DNA of 64,000 bases. Origin: Paenarthrobacter sp. DKR-5 (lineage in GTDB: Bacteria > Actinomycetota > Actinomycetes > Actinomycetales > Micrococcaceae). Below, one piece after another: positions 24,492-33,313 of the stretch. Location: positions 310,001 through 374,000 of the forward strand of contig NZ_JAHBOI010000003.1 of the NCBI RefSeq assembly GCF_018531425.1. The letters run 5' to 3'. Made by a program: the position numbers and the translations under genes. Numbering within the stretch: position 1 is the stretch's first letter; each line of letters opens with the position of its first letter. The notes beneath the pieces were generated by a model. The model did not search any database. It was not told the DNA's origin and saw nothing but the letters and a program-made list of their open reading frames with translations.

Positions 24492-27155
24492 TCAGGCCTT
24501 TCGGACGGGGATGACGGGGCCGCTCAGGTGCACCGGGCCGGCGGCGGATTCTTCGGCGGTGGCGGGCCGGGGCTGCCCGCGCTCCAGGACGCTGACAATG
24601 GTCGGATCGGCCTCGTCCGGGGCGTTGACGAAGGACCGGAAACGGCGCAACCGCTCGGGATCCTTAAGCGTGGCTGCCCATTCGTCCTCGTAGCTGTCCA
24701 CGTGCCGGGCCATGGCCGCTTCGAGGTCCGCGGCGATGCCGAGGGAGTCATTGACGATGACGTCCCTGACGTGGTCCAGGCCGCCGTCGAGCTCTTCCTG
24801 CCAGCGGGCCGTGCGCTGCAGCCGGTCGGCCGTGCGGATGTAGTACATGAAGTAGCGGTCGATGTACCGGACGAGCGTCTCGTCATCCAGGTCCTTGGCC
24901 AGCAGCTGGGCGTGGGCCGGCGTGGCACCGCCGTTGCCCCCGACGTACAGGTTCCAGCCGTCCGCGGTGGCGATGACGCCGACATCCTTGCCCCGGGCCT
25001 CGGCGCATTCGCGGGCGCAGCCGGAGACGCCGACCTTGAGTTTGTGCGGGCTGCGCAGGCCGCGGTAGCGCAGCTCCAGCTGCACCGCCATGCCCACCGA
25101 ATCCTGCACGCCGTAGCGGCACCAGGTGGAACCGACGCAGCTCTTCACCGTGCGCAGGCTCTTGCCGTAGGCCTGCCCGGACTCCATGCCGGCGTCGACG
25201 AGTTCCTTCCAGATCTCCGGCAGCTGCTCCAGCCGCGCGCCAAAGAGGTCGATGCGCTGGCCGCCGGTGATCTTGGTGTACAGGCTGTACTTCTGCGCGA
25301 CGGCGGCGATCACGGCCAGCTTCTCCGGGGTGATCTCGCCGCCGGGGATGCGCGGCACCACCGAATAGGTGCCGTTCTTCTGCATGTTCGCCAAGGCACG
25401 GTCGTTGGTGTCCTGCAGCGCCCCGCGGCCGGCGTCGAGCACGTACTCGTTGCGCTGGCTGGCCAGGATGGAGGCGACCACGGGCTTGCAGATGTCGCAG
25501 CCGCGGCCGGCCGTGGCCACCTCGCCGGTGCCGAAGCGGGCCAGGATGTCCTCGAAGGACGACAGTTCCAGGACACGGACGGCTTCGAAGAGTTCGGGCC
25601 GGGACATCGGGAAGTGCTCGCAGAGGGCCTTGGAGACGGCGATGCCGGACCTGGTCAGTTCGGTTTCGAGCAGCTTCTTGAGCATCGGCACGCAGGAGCC
25701 GCATTGGGTGCCGGCGCGGGTACAGTCTTTCAGCGCCGCCAGGTCCTGCACCGGCGCCTCCCCCTCGCAGCTGCCGGCGGCGTGGATCGTGTCCCGGATG
25801 CCGCCGACGGCGACGTTGTTGCAGGAGCACAGGATCGCGTCGTCCGGCAGGTCGGTTTCCGGCGCCTCACCCCCCGCAGCGGAGAGGTAGGCCCCGGGCT
25901 CGGCGGCGAGTTCGCGGCCGAGGAAAGGCCGCAGCGTCGTGTACGGGCCGGCGTCGCCGACGAAGATGCCGCCGAGCAGGGTCCGGGCGTCGCGGGTGGT
26001 GACGATCTTCTGGTAGAGCCCGCGCGCCGGGTCCGCGTAGACAATCTCCAGGCAGTGTTCCGTGGCCCCGAAGGCGTCGCCGAAGCTGGCGACGTCGACG
26101 CCGGAGAGCTTGAGCTTGGTGGCGGTGTCGAAGCCGGGGAAGGTCGCGCTGCCGCCGAGCAGCCGGTCCACGCAGACCTCGGCCATCGTGTTGGCCGGGG
26201 CGACGAGGCCCACGCACTGGCCGTCGAAGTTCGCGACCTCGCCGATCGCCCAGATGTGCGGGGCGGAGGTGGCGCAGCCGGCGTCGATCACCACGCCTCC
26301 GCGCGGGCCCACGGCCAGGCCGGTGTCGCGGGCGAGCTCGTCGCGGGCGGTGATGCCGATGGCCAGGACCACCAGATCAGCGTCCAGCCGGGAGCCGTCG
26401 GTCAGGTCCACCCCGGTCGCCCGTGCTCCCGTTCCCTTCCCGCCGGAGGGCCCGTCGGAGGGTCCGTCGAAGTGGAAGGCGCTGGGCCGGACACCAAGAT
26501 GCAGCGTGATGTCCTGCGCCTCGATCAGCCGGCCGAGGGCCTGCCCGGCACCCTCGTCGAGCTGGGCCGACATGAGCCACTTGCCGGAATGGACGACGGC
26601 GGAGTCGGCGCCGAGCTTCTGCAGACCGCCGGCCGCTTCCAGCCCCAGCAGGCCTCCGCCGACGACGACGGCGCGGGGGCGCCTGCCGAGTTCCGCCGCG
26701 AGCCGCGGCACATCGGCGGCCAGTTGCCGCACGTCGTCGAGCGTCCGGTAAACACGGCACAAATCCGCTCCGGGCACCGGCGGCCGCGCGGCGTCGGAAC
26801 CGGTGGCGAGCACCAGTTCGTCATAGGGGACGGTCTCGCCGGCAGCGGTGCGCACCCGGCGGCCCCCGGGGTCCACCGCGGTGACGCGCTGGCCGGAACG
26901 CAGCAGTACGCCCGGCCGGTCCCAGAACCCGGGCGCGCCGAGGGTGAGGTCCTTTTCCCCGGCCAGAGCCGAGGAGAGCGCGACCCGGTCGTACGGGAAC
27001 CACTCTTCCTCGGAAAGCACCGTGATCTCGAAGCTGCCGGCGCCGTCCCGGGCGCCCAGGGCGTCCACGAAGCGGTGCGCGGCCGGACCGCCGCCCACCA
27101 CCACAATTCTGCGGGTGCCCTCCGGGGGCGGTGAAGAAACAGGGTGAATCGCCAT
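24492..27155 (-). CDS. nirB: Assimilatory nitrite reductase (NAD(P)H) large subunit
   Basis: An 887-residue multi-domain enzyme reducing nitrite to ammonium in the cytoplasm. An FAD/NAD(P)H reductase fills about 15-420 (IVVVGGGPAAHRFVDAL; AVVVGGGLLGLEAAGGL). A [2Fe-2S] BFD-like domain follows with CSCNN and CTRAGTQCGSC. The ferredoxin-like and sulfite/nitrite reductase core has the siroheme/[4Fe-4S] cysteines in SCVGSTWCRYG and SGCARECAEARG. All cofactor ligands appear intact. It heads an operon with cobA and hemD, which supply siroheme. Unusually, nirD is not downstream but divergent on the other side of a 256-bp regulatory region. Confidence 0.96.
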   Translation of the reverse strand: MAIHPVSSPPPEGTRRIVVVGGGPAAHRFVDALGARDGAGSFEITVLSEEEWFPYDRVALSSALAGEKDLTLGAPGFWDRPGVLLRSGQRVTAVDPGGRRVRTAAGETVPYDELVLATGSDAARPPVPGADLCRVYRTLDDVRQLAADVPRLAAELGRRPRAVVVGGGLLGLEAAGGLQKLGADSAVVHSGKWLMSAQLDEGAGQALGRLIEAQDITLHLGVRPSAFHFDGPSDGPSGGKGTGARATGVDLTDGSRLDADLVVLAIGITARDELARDTGLAVGPRGGVVIDAGCATSAPHIWAIGEVANFDGQCVGLVAPANTMAEVCVDRLLGGSATFPGFDTATKLKLSGVDVASFGDAFGATEHCLEIVYADPARGLYQKIVTTRDARTLLGGIFVGDAGPYTTLRPFLGRELAAEPGAYLSAAGGEAPETDLPDDAILCSCNNVAVGGIRDTIHAAGSCEGEAPVQDLAALKDCTRAGTQCGSCVPMLKKLLETELTRSGIAVSKALCEHFPMSRPELFEAVRVLELSSFEDILARFGTGEVATAGRGCDICKPVVASILASQRNEYVLDAGRGALQDTNDRALANMQKNGTYSVVPRIPGGEITPEKLAVIAAVAQKYSLYTKITGGQRIDLFGARLEQLPEIWKELVDAGMESGQAYGKSLRTVKSCVGSTWCRYGVQDSVGMAVQLELRYRGLRSPHKLKVGVSGCARECAEARGKDVGVIATADGWNLYVGGNGGATPAHAQLLAKDLDDETLVRYIDRYFMYYIRTADRLQRTARWQEELDGGLDHVRDVIVNDSLGIAADLEAAMARHVDSYEDEWAATLKDPERLRRFRSFVNAPDEADPTIVSVLERGQPRPATAEESAAGPVHLSGPVIPVRKA

Positions 27156-27207
27156 GGCCGTTGCCTTTCACGTCGGTCAGCGTGTGCGTCCAGCCTAGGA
27201 ATCGGCC

Positions 27208-27245
27208 GTTTCGCCCACATTTCGGCGAGGTAACCTCCCATTAAC
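27208..27245 (-). promoter_or_regulatory. GlnR-like box upstream of nirB
   Basis: On the minus strand, GTTAC (27234-27230), six bases, GAAAT (27223-27219), six bases, GAAAC (27212-27208). This matches the actinobacterial GlnR a-site/b-site arrangement GTnAC-n6-GAAAC and spacing. Overlapping it, GTAAC-n6-TTAAC (27230-27245) reads to the right. Position, 53-79 bp upstream of nirB, suits nitrogen-dependent activation. Pattern is seen; GlnR control is inferred. Confidence 0.6.
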
Positions 27246-27284
27246 TTCGCTCACGGACGAGCCCCGGCGGCGTGTGAGGTGTTC

Positions 27285-27300
27285 TTTACCGACCCGAAAC
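27285..27300 (+). promoter_or_regulatory. GlnR-like half box upstream of nirD
   Basis: TTTAC (27285-27289), six bases, GAAAC (27296-27300), one mismatch from the GlnR consensus pair GTnAC-n6-GAAAC, 112 bp upstream of nirD and facing it. Confidence 0.45.
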
Positions 27301-27347
27301 TGCCTCCCGACAGCGGTGAAACATCCGGCTCCTAGCGTTGGAGCATG

Positions 27348-27403
27348 CCGGCACCCTCGCGGAGACCGGCACCCTCGCGGAAAGCCGGCAACCTCGCGGA
27401 AAG
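27348..27403 (+). repeat. Three tandem 18/19-bp repeats ending in the nirD ribosome-binding site
   Basis: Units CCGGCACCCTCGCGGAGA, then two copies of CCGGCA(C/A)CCTCGCGGAAAG. Each unit contains a purine tract resembling a Shine-Dalgarno sequence; the third supplies GGAAAGG (27398-27404), 7 bases before the nirD ATG. Unit number could tune nirD translation. Confidence 0.65.
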
Positions 27404-27411
27404 GCAGCACA

Positions 27412-27828
27412 ATGACGGAGACCTTGACTGAGACGACGCCCTGGGGACGCGCTGCGCACCAACCGTTCGGCGTGGGCGCACCCCGGCTGTGGCACCGGGT
27501 CTGCCGGACCGAGGACCTCGAAGACTCGTGGGGAGAGGCCGCCCTGGTGGACGGCGTGCAGGTGGCGCTGTTCAAGCTGGCGGGTCCTGAGGTTTACGCG
27601 GTCGACCAGCGCGATCCCGCCACGGCGGCGGCAGTGATGGCGCGCGGCATCGTCGGCTCCCGGGGCGACCGGCCCACGATTGCCTCGCCGCTGCACAAGC
27701 AGGTCTACGATTTGGCGACAGGGGAGTGTTACACCGACCCGTCCCTGCGGCTGCCCACCTTCGCCGTGCGCCTGGCCGACGGGTGGATCCAGGTTTCCCT
27801 GGGAGCGGAGGCGGAGGCGGCGGCATGA
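27412..27828 (+). CDS. nirD: Nitrite reductase small subunit NirD
   Basis: A 138-residue Rieske-like protein; ATG 27412 has GGAAAGG 7 bases upstream. The Rieske fold is recognisable from LWHRVCRTEDL, VALFKLAGPEVYAVDQRDPAT, GSRGDRPTIASPLHKQVYDLATGECY and LPTFAVRLADGWIQVSLG. As in other NirD proteins the two Cys-His pairs of the Rieske cluster are missing, so it holds no Fe-S centre and is thought to be structural for NirB. It is divergent from nirB, an arrangement that needs two promoters to keep subunit stoichiometry. Confidence 0.93.
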   Translation: MTETLTETTPWGRAAHQPFGVGAPRLWHRVCRTEDLEDSWGEAALVDGVQVALFKLAGPEVYAVDQRDPATAAAVMARGIVGSRGDRPTIASPLHKQVYDLATGECYTDPSLRLPTFAVRLADGWIQVSLGAEAEAAA

Positions 27829-27867
27829 CCCTGGTGATGCCCGAAGCTTGACCGCGGACGCGTCAGT

Positions 27868-27909
27868 GTCGCCGAACCGGGCAGGATCGTCGCCGAACCG
27901 GGCAGGATC
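27868..27909. repeat. 21-bp tandem duplication downstream of nirD
   Basis: GTCGCCGAACCGGGCAGGAT plus C occurs twice in perfect succession (27868-27888, 27889-27909) in the 142-bp gap between the convergent nirD and lacI-type genes. No hairpin of terminator type was found. Confidence 0.65.
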
Positions 27910-27970
27910 GCCGGCAGGTCCTTGAGCTCCGGGAGGGACCTGCTCCGCCGCCCTCGGAGGTTACCGGCAA

Positions 27971-29026
27971 TCACGGCGAGTCTGCTGCCTCGGCCTTCGC
28001 CTCAATGCGTGCCTGCGAAGGGGCAGGACCAACGGAAGCCCCCAGGTGAGGAGGGCATGGGACAAGCACTTGCGTGGGCGGACCGCCTCCGCCCTCGAGC
28101 CTGGCGATCAGTGCCTCGGCAGCGAGTCTGCCGAGCGCAGCGCCCGGTGCCTCGTAAGTGGTGAGCGGCGGATGCATTACCGCACCTATGGTCGTTGCCG
28201 AGGCGATGCCGACGATCGAGATATCCTGCGGTATTTGCATGCCTCGCTCTGGCAGTGCCATCACGAGGGCGAGCGCCGCTTCGTCGTGCATCGCGATGAT
28301 CGCCGTGGTTTCCGGGTCAGTCCCCAAGATGTCATCCGCCAGCGACATCATCGCCGAGGTGTCGTGCGAGACACGGAATACAGTTCCGCTCAGCCTCTTG
28401 GTTGACATGACGGTGCGGAATACCTCCTCGACCCTGACCGGGGGGCTGTACTGGGCGAGCGGAGTTCGACTGAAGTCCTCGATGACGAGGGCGATGTTCG
28501 TGTGGCCGAGCGCGGCGAGACGCTCGATCGCGGTCTCGGTTGAATGCTCGAAGTCAATGTCGACATAGTCGATGCCGGTCAGCTCGCGGGTGCGCCCGAT
28601 GAGCGCGAACGGTGCTTTGGCTTGCTGAAGATAGTTCACGCGTTCGTCCTCGAGCTGCACCTCCATCAGGAGGACCCCGTCGGCCATTCCCGTCTGGACC
28701 AGGGATGCGATTTCTGCCGTCGCGTTGCCGCTGTGGATGGGCCAGAGCACGAGATGGTATTCGCGTTCCTCGGCTGCGGCTGCTGCCGAGGCGACGAAGC
28801 TGTGATGGTTGTGGTGCTCCAGGAGCGGATAGATCAGAGCGATGGTCCGCGACTTCCTGCTGGCCAGTGCCCTGGCCATGGCGTTGCGGCGGTAGCCGAG
28901 TTCCTCGATCGCCTTGGTGATCCGTTCCCGGGTCTGCTGAGAGACCGGTTTGGTGCCGTTGACCACGAATGAGACCGTCGCGATCGAGACGTTCGCCCGA
29001 GCTGCCACGTCCTGCATGGTGACCAT
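27971..29026 (-). CDS. LacI-family repressor of the glycan locus
   Basis: A 351-residue LacI/GalR regulator. The N-terminal headpiece MQDVAARANVSIATVSFVVNG, hinge helix region RRNAMARALASRKSRT and periplasmic-binding-protein-like core (about 65-330, with ALIYPLLEHHNHHSF, DYVDIDFEHSTE, IAMHDEAALALVMAL) are all present. It is transcribed away from the ABC/glycosidase operon, and two almost identical operators lie in the gap, one over its own promoter region, so it probably represses itself and the operon. The effector is unknown but presumably an oligosaccharide imported by the adjacent transporter. Confidence 0.92.
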   Translation of the reverse strand: MVTMQDVAARANVSIATVSFVVNGTKPVSQQTRERITKAIEELGYRRNAMARALASRKSRTIALIYPLLEHHNHHSFVASAAAAAEEREYHLVLWPIHSGNATAEIASLVQTGMADGVLLMEVQLEDERVNYLQQAKAPFALIGRTRELTGIDYVDIDFEHSTETAIERLAALGHTNIALVIEDFSRTPLAQYSPPVRVEEVFRTVMSTKRLSGTVFRVSHDTSAMMSLADDILGTDPETTAIIAMHDEAALALVMALPERGMQIPQDISIVGIASATTIGAVMHPPLTTYEAPGAALGRLAAEALIARLEGGGGPPTQVLVPCPPHLGASVGPAPSQARIEAKAEAADSP

Positions 29027-29097
29027 GATCCGGCCTCTTCCGCTGCTTCGGCCGCGCTGTTTCGCGCCGCTCCTGGGGACAGTATTTCACTTATTTT

Positions 29098-29113
29098 GGT
29101 AAAGCGCTTGACT
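29098..29113. promoter_or_regulatory. LacI-type operator O1
   Basis: GGTAAAGCGCTTGACT, with the AAGCGCTT core typical of LacI-family operators. It lies 72 bp upstream of the repressor start, next to a TACTGT -10 candidate reading left (29084-29079), so it should control lacI itself. Confidence 0.75.
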
Positions 29114-29183
29114 TGGCCCCGCGCCTGTGACGAGGATTACAACCATTCACCGGCACCAAGGCCCTAGGGTTCTTGGAAAGTTC

Positions 29184-29199
29184 GGTAAAGCGCTTGACC
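29184..29199. promoter_or_regulatory. LacI-type operator O2
   Basis: GGTAAAGCGCTTGACC, 15 of 16 bases equal to O1 and nearly palindromic. Its end forms TTGACC, a likely -35 for the rightward ABC operon. The centres of O1 and O2 are 86 bp apart, about eight helical turns, which favours repression by looping. Confidence 0.78.
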
Positions 29200-29258
29200 A
29201 ATTTTCTCTTCTGATAGTCCAACCCCGAGCGGCCCGCCGCGCGGAACACGAGAACACC

Positions 29259-29332
29259 TCAAGGGGGCGTCCGCCTTTGCCGACTTCGGCTCAGTTCCGG
29301 AGGAGGCACTCGGTAGGCGGGACACCCCTTGA
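29259..29332 (+). other. Possible leader hairpin before the binding-protein gene
   Basis: TCAAGGGG (29259-29266) and CCCCTTGA (29325-29332) are perfect arms, and GTCCGCC pairs partly with GGCGGGA further in; the stem encloses an unused GGAGGAGG tract. It ends 29 bp before GTG 29362. The long loop makes it weak evidence. Otherwise the 335-bp gap 29027-29361 holds only the two operators. Confidence 0.3.
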
Positions 29333-29361
29333 ACTTCAGCAACGAAGCAAAGGAGCTTTCT

Positions 29362-30579
29362 GTGAAGAATTCACGCGTCGTCGCGGCGCTCGCCGGAGCG
29401 GCATCGGTCGCCCTCGCGCTGGCTGCCTGCTCATCGGGATCCAGCGCCGCCTCGGGCGGGAAGCAGACGCTGACGGTCGAGGACTATTACACCGCCACGT
29501 ACGATCCGCTCTACAAGGACTGTGCGGCGCAGGTCGGCGTGAACGTGAATCCAGTGCATGTGGCCGGCGCGGCGCTGATCGCGAAGGTCCTGCAGCAGGC
29601 TTCGTCGAGGACCCTGCCCGACGTCCTGATGCTCGACAACCCGGACGTGCAGCAGATCGCCGCGACTGGCGCGCTCGCGCCACTGAAGGACTTCGGCGTC
29701 AGCGCGCCGGCCGGTGATGTTCCCTCGGTCGTGAATGCGGGCACGTACAACGGCCAGCTCTACGGCCTGGCGCCAGTGATCAACTCGATCGCCCTGTACT
29801 ACAACGTTGACATGCTCAAGGCCGCCGGCATCACGCCTCCCAAGACGTGGGACGAGCTCAAGACGGACGCGTCCAAGCTCACCGATCCGGGCAAGGGCGT
29901 CTACGGCTTCGCGATGAGCAACATCAACACCTACGAGGGGACGTGGCAGTTCCTGCCGTTCTTCTGGACTAACGGCGGCGACGAGAAGAGCTTGGACAGC
30001 CCGGGTGCCCGGCAGGCGCTCCAGCTCGACGTCGACCTCCAGAACGACGGCTCGATGTCGAAGAGCTCGGTCACGTGGAGCCAGCAGGATGTCAACAACC
30101 AGTTCCTCGCCGGCAAGGCCGCCATGATGATCAACGGCCCGTGGCAGCTGCCCGCGCTCAACGCCAAGAAGGGTCTGAACTTCGCGAGCGTGCCGATCCC
30201 GACCCGCACGGGCGACCAGCAGATCGTCTCCCCGCTCGGCGGCGAGACCTTCAACGTCCCGCAGACCGGCGACAAGACGAAGATGGGCCTGGCGGCCAAG
30301 TTCGTCGATTGCATGAACACGCCGGCGATGCAGGTGAAGATCGCAGGGGTCTCGGGCAACGTCCCGGCCCAGGAAGCGGCGGCAGCTGACTGGGCGAAGT
30401 CCCACCCGCAGGTGGAGTCTTTCGTCAAGACGGTGAAGACGGCTCGCGCGCGCACGGCGGAACTCGGCTCGAAGTGGCCCACGGCTGCGACCGCCATCTA
30501 CACGGCAGTCCAGGACGCCCTGACGGGCAAGGCCTCGCCGGCGGACGCCCTCCAGCAGGCACAGGCGCAGAACAAGTAG
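29362..30579 (+). CDS. Sugar ABC transporter substrate-binding lipoprotein
   Basis: A 405-residue extracellular binding protein of the family 1 (MalE/UgpB-like) type. GTG 29362 has AAAGGAG 6 bases upstream; a longer in-frame TTG is less likely. The signal peptide ends in the lipobox LAAC, giving a membrane-anchored lipoprotein. Cluster features include VLMLDNPDVQQIAATGAL, YGLAPVINSIALYYN, AAGITPPKTWDELK and GKAAMMINGPW, typical for oligosaccharide ligands. It is the first gene of the operon. No ATPase gene is in the cluster, so a shared MsiK-like ATPase must energise the importer. Confidence 0.93.
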   Translation: MKNSRVVAALAGAASVALALAACSSGSSAASGGKQTLTVEDYYTATYDPLYKDCAAQVGVNVNPVHVAGAALIAKVLQQASSRTLPDVLMLDNPDVQQIAATGALAPLKDFGVSAPAGDVPSVVNAGTYNGQLYGLAPVINSIALYYNVDMLKAAGITPPKTWDELKTDASKLTDPGKGVYGFAMSNINTYEGTWQFLPFFWTNGGDEKSLDSPGARQALQLDVDLQNDGSMSKSSVTWSQQDVNNQFLAGKAAMMINGPWQLPALNAKKGLNFASVPIPTRTGDQQIVSPLGGETFNVPQTGDKTKMGLAAKFVDCMNTPAMQVKIAGVSGNVPAQEAAAADWAKSHPQVESFVKTVKTARARTAELGSKWPTAATAIYTAVQDALTGKASPADALQQAQAQNK

Positions 30580-30588
30580 AGCGGGCCC

Positions 30589-30614
30589 CCGGGGGCGGGC
30601 TCTCCCGCCCCCGG
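30589..30614 (+). promoter_or_regulatory. GC-rich stem-loop between binding-protein and permease genes
   Basis: CCGGGGGCGGG (30589-30599), loop CTCT, CCCGCCCCCGG (30604-30614): a perfect 11-bp stem, no U-tract, 9 nt after the stop. Such hairpins in ABC sugar operons protect the binding-protein mRNA or reduce read-through, keeping the binding protein in excess over the permeases. Confidence 0.75.
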
Positions 30615-30639
30615 TACCCGATCCGCAAAGGAGCGTGAC

Positions 30640-31611
30640 ATGACCTCAGTGAGTGATATGACCCCGGTGGACAGCCGCCTCGACCGAGGGCGCCGCCGCA
30701 CGGTCAGCGGCGGGACCGAGCCGCGGCGCAAGCCCCGCATCGGGCGCTACGTGGCCCGGTGGCTCTTCGTCGCGCCGGCCGTCCTCTTCGTGCTGGTCTT
30801 CTTCGGCTACCCCATCGTGCAGAACGTGATGATGTCGCTGCAGGACTACACGACCACCACCTTCTACACCGGCGAGGCACCGTGGGTCGGCTTCGCGAAC
30901 TACGTGCATGTCTTCACGAGCCCCTTGTTCACGACGACGGTGCTCAACACCGCGCTGTTCACGGTGGGCTCGATTGTGTGCCAGTTCGCGATCGGCCTCG
31001 TGCTCGCGCTGTTCTTCAAGCGGCACTTCCCGCTCGGCGGGTTCCTCCGCTCGCTCCTGCTCCTGCCCTGGCTGCTTCCGCTCATTGCGTCCGCGGCGGT
31101 GTGGAAGTGGATCCTGGACCAGGGCTCCGGAGCGCTCAACCAGTTCCTCGGCCTCTTCGGCATCAGCCCGGTGCCGTGGCTCGTGAGCCCCAGCCTGGCG
31201 CTGGTCGCCGTGATCGGCGTGAACATCTGGCTCGGAATCCCGTTCAACACCACCATCCTGTACAGCGGCCTGCAGGCCGTGCCGGAGGAACTCTACGAAG
31301 CGGCGTCGCTGGACGGTGCGGTGGGGTGGAAGGCATTCCGGTACATCACGTGGCCGAGCATCCGCTCGGTGGTGGGGGTCGTCGTCGTCCTCGGCGTCGT
31401 CTACACGCTCAAGGTGGTGGACATCATCCTCGGCCTTACGGGCGGGGGACCGGCCAATTCGACGCAGACGCTTGCGACGTGGGCGTACCAGAGCTCGTTC
31501 GTGCAGTTCCTGTTCGGCCAGGGCGCCGCAGTCAGCAACCTGCTGATCGCCGTCTCGCTCGTCTTCGCCCTGGTGTACCTCTCGATGACCCGTAAGGAGG
31601 TCGACGAATGA
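30640..31611 (+). CDS. Sugar ABC transporter permease (MalF-like)
   Basis: A 323-residue inner-membrane permease with six predicted helices after a 45-residue basic, cytoplasmic N-terminus. The EAA loop [25 protein letters not shown] contacts the ATPase. ATG 30640 has AAAGGAGC upstream. It overlaps the second permease by 4 bases (ATGA), so the two are made together as a heterodimer. Family CUT1, importing di- or oligosaccharides. Confidence 0.93.
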   Translation: MTSVSDMTPVDSRLDRGRRRTVSGGTEPRRKPRIGRYVARWLFVAPAVLFVLVFFGYPIVQNVMMSLQDYTTTTFYTGEAPWVGFANYVHVFTSPLFTTTVLNTALFTVGSIVCQFAIGLVLALFFKRHFPLGGFLRSLLLLPWLLPLIASAAVWKWILDQGSGALNQFLGLFGISPVPWLVSPSLALVAVIGVNIWLGIPFNTTILYSGLQAVPEELYEAASLDGAVGWKAFRYITWPSIRSVVGVVVVLGVVYTLKVVDIILGLTGGGPANSTQTLATWAYQSSFVQFLFGQGAAVSNLLIAVSLVFALVYLSMTRKEVDE

Positions 31612-32471
31612 CGACGGCGACGCAACCGATCCACGCGCCGGGCGCGGTGCGAAAGGACCGCAACCGGCCCTCGCGGAAATGGCCCATGACCGTGCTGGGG
31701 GTCGTCTTCCTGGCCATCATGGTCTTCCCGGTCTACTGGATGATCAACAGCAGCCTGCAGGCGAATTCGGGCGCGGTGAACACGGACTGGTTCCCGATCC
31801 ATCCCACATTCGCGGGCTACCAGGCCGCCTTCGAACAACAAAGCGGGAACCTCCTAACGAGCCTCATCGTCTCGGTGAGCACCGTCGTGCTGACCCTGGC
31901 CGTCGCTACGCCCGCCGCGTACGGGCTGGCACGGTTCAAGATGAGGGGGATGACCGGATTCGTGTTCGTTCTGCTCATCACGCAGATGATCCCGACGATC
32001 GTGATCGCGAATGCGCTCTACACGCTCTTCAACAGCCTCGGCCTGCTGAACTCGTACATCGGCCTGATCCTGGCGGACAGCGCGGCGCAGATCCCGTTCT
32101 CGATACTGCTGATGCGCGCCTTCATGACCTCAATCCCGTCGACCCTCGTCGAGGCGGCCCTGGTCGACGGCGCGAACAACTTCCGCGCGTTCGTCTCGAT
32201 CGTTCTGCCGATCAGCAAGAACGCGATCATCACGGCGGCGCTGTTCGCCTTCCTCGGGGCTTGGGGGGATTTTCTGTTCGCCCTGACGTTGACCAGCACC
32301 CCGGACGTCCGCCCGATCACCTTGGGCATCTACAACTATCTCGGCGCCAACGTGTCCCAGTGGGGACCGGTCATGGCGACGGCGGTGATCGCATCCATCC
32401 CGGCGGGGGTGCTGCTCGTCATCGCACAGAAGTACATTGCGGCCGGCGCGCTCGGCGGCGCCGTCAAGTAG
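31608..32471 (+). CDS. Sugar ABC transporter permease (MalG-like)
   Basis: A 287-residue permease with six predicted helices and the EAA loop [25 protein letters not shown]. The N-terminus (about 1-25) is basic and unstructured. Start overlaps the first permease stop. Features match CUT1 MalG-type subunits ([45 protein letters not shown]). Confidence 0.93.
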   Translation: MTTATQPIHAPGAVRKDRNRPSRKWPMTVLGVVFLAIMVFPVYWMINSSLQANSGAVNTDWFPIHPTFAGYQAAFEQQSGNLLTSLIVSVSTVVLTLAVATPAAYGLARFKMRGMTGFVFVLLITQMIPTIVIANALYTLFNSLGLLNSYIGLILADSAAQIPFSILLMRAFMTSIPSTLVEAALVDGANNFRAFVSIVLPISKNAIITAALFAFLGAWGDFLFALTLTSTPDVRPITLGIYNYLGANVSQWGPVMATAVIASIPAGVLLVIAQKYIAAGALGGAVK

Positions 32472-32518
32472 TTCCGCCGGGTGCGGAAACAGGCAACCGT
32501 CAGACAGAAGGAGACACC

Positions 32519-33313
32519 ATGAATAACACGGATGGACAACCATTGCGCGTCGTCGTCTGGGGAGAGAACCGGCATGAGCAGGCGGAACCGCGCGTGGCCG
32601 AGATCTACCCGGCCGGCATGCACAACGCCATCAAGGAGGGAATCGAGGAGAATCTCGGCGAGCGGGTCAGTGTCACCACCGCGCTGCTGGACGACCCCGA
32701 GCACGGTCTCAGCGAGGAACGCCTTGCGCAGACGGACGTCCTGACCTGGTGGGGCCATGCGGCGCACGCCGAGGTCTCCGACGAGGTGGTCGAACGCGTG
32801 CACCGGCACGTGCTTGAGGGCATGGGTCTGGTGGTGCTGCACTCCGGGCACTGGTCGAAGATCTTCCAGAAGCTCATGGGCACCACCTGCACGCTGCGCT
32901 GGCGCAGCGAAAACGACCGCGAGCTCGTGTGGACGGTCGATCCGACCCACCCGATCTCCCAAGGCGTCCCGCACCCGATCGACATCCCGCAGCAGGAGAT
33001 GTACGGCGAGCAGTTCGACATCCCGAGACCGGACGAGATCGTCTTCATCAGCTCGTTCTCCGGCGGCGAGGTCTTCCGCAGCGGCATCACGTTCCGGCGC
33101 GGCTACGGGAAGATCTTCTATTTCAGCCCGGGCGACCAGGACTACCCGGTGTACCACCACAGGGACGTGCGGCGGGTCCTCGCCAACGGCGTCCAATGGG
33201 CGGCCAGCGATCGCCAGAAGCGGGAGATGCCGGTCTTGCTGCGCTACGAGACCGGCGACTTCTTCAACGGCCACGGCTACCAGGGTGCGATGCGCGACAG
33301 GGTCGAGCGTTGA
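32519..33313 (+). CDS. ThuA-like domain protein
   Basis: A 264-residue protein; ATG 32519 follows AGAAGGAGA. The ThuA fold (class I glutamine amidotransferase-like) is recognisable from [55 protein letters not shown] and [18 protein letters not shown]. Rhizobial ThuA works with the dehydrogenase ThuB in trehalose oxidation through 3-keto sugars. Here it overlaps a Gfo/Idh/MocA-type gene, the same pairing of families, but next to fucosidase and arabinofuranosidase genes. Whether it acts as isomerase, hydrolase or epimerase is not known. Confidence 0.87.
   Translation: MNNTDGQPLRVVVWGENRHEQAEPRVAEIYPAGMHNAIKEGIEENLGERVSVTTALLDDPEHGLSEERLAQTDVLTWWGHAAHAEVSDEVVERVHRHVLEGMGLVVLHSGHWSKIFQKLMGTTCTLRWRSENDRELVWTVDPTHPISQGVPHPIDIPQQEMYGEQFDIPRPDEIVFISSFSGGEVFRSGITFRRGYGKIFYFSPGDQDYPVYHHRDVRRVLANGVQWAASDRQKREMPVLLRYETGDFFNGHGYQGAMRDRVER

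Noticed and set aside
23766-27134. 1122-residue open frame on the plus strand
   Set aside because: Antisense to nirB and cobA, both of which have complete catalytic motifs.
32519-33313. Trehalose utilisation specifically
   Set aside because: ThuA family name comes from rhizobial trehalose genes; the neighbours here are arabinofuranosidase and fucosidase.
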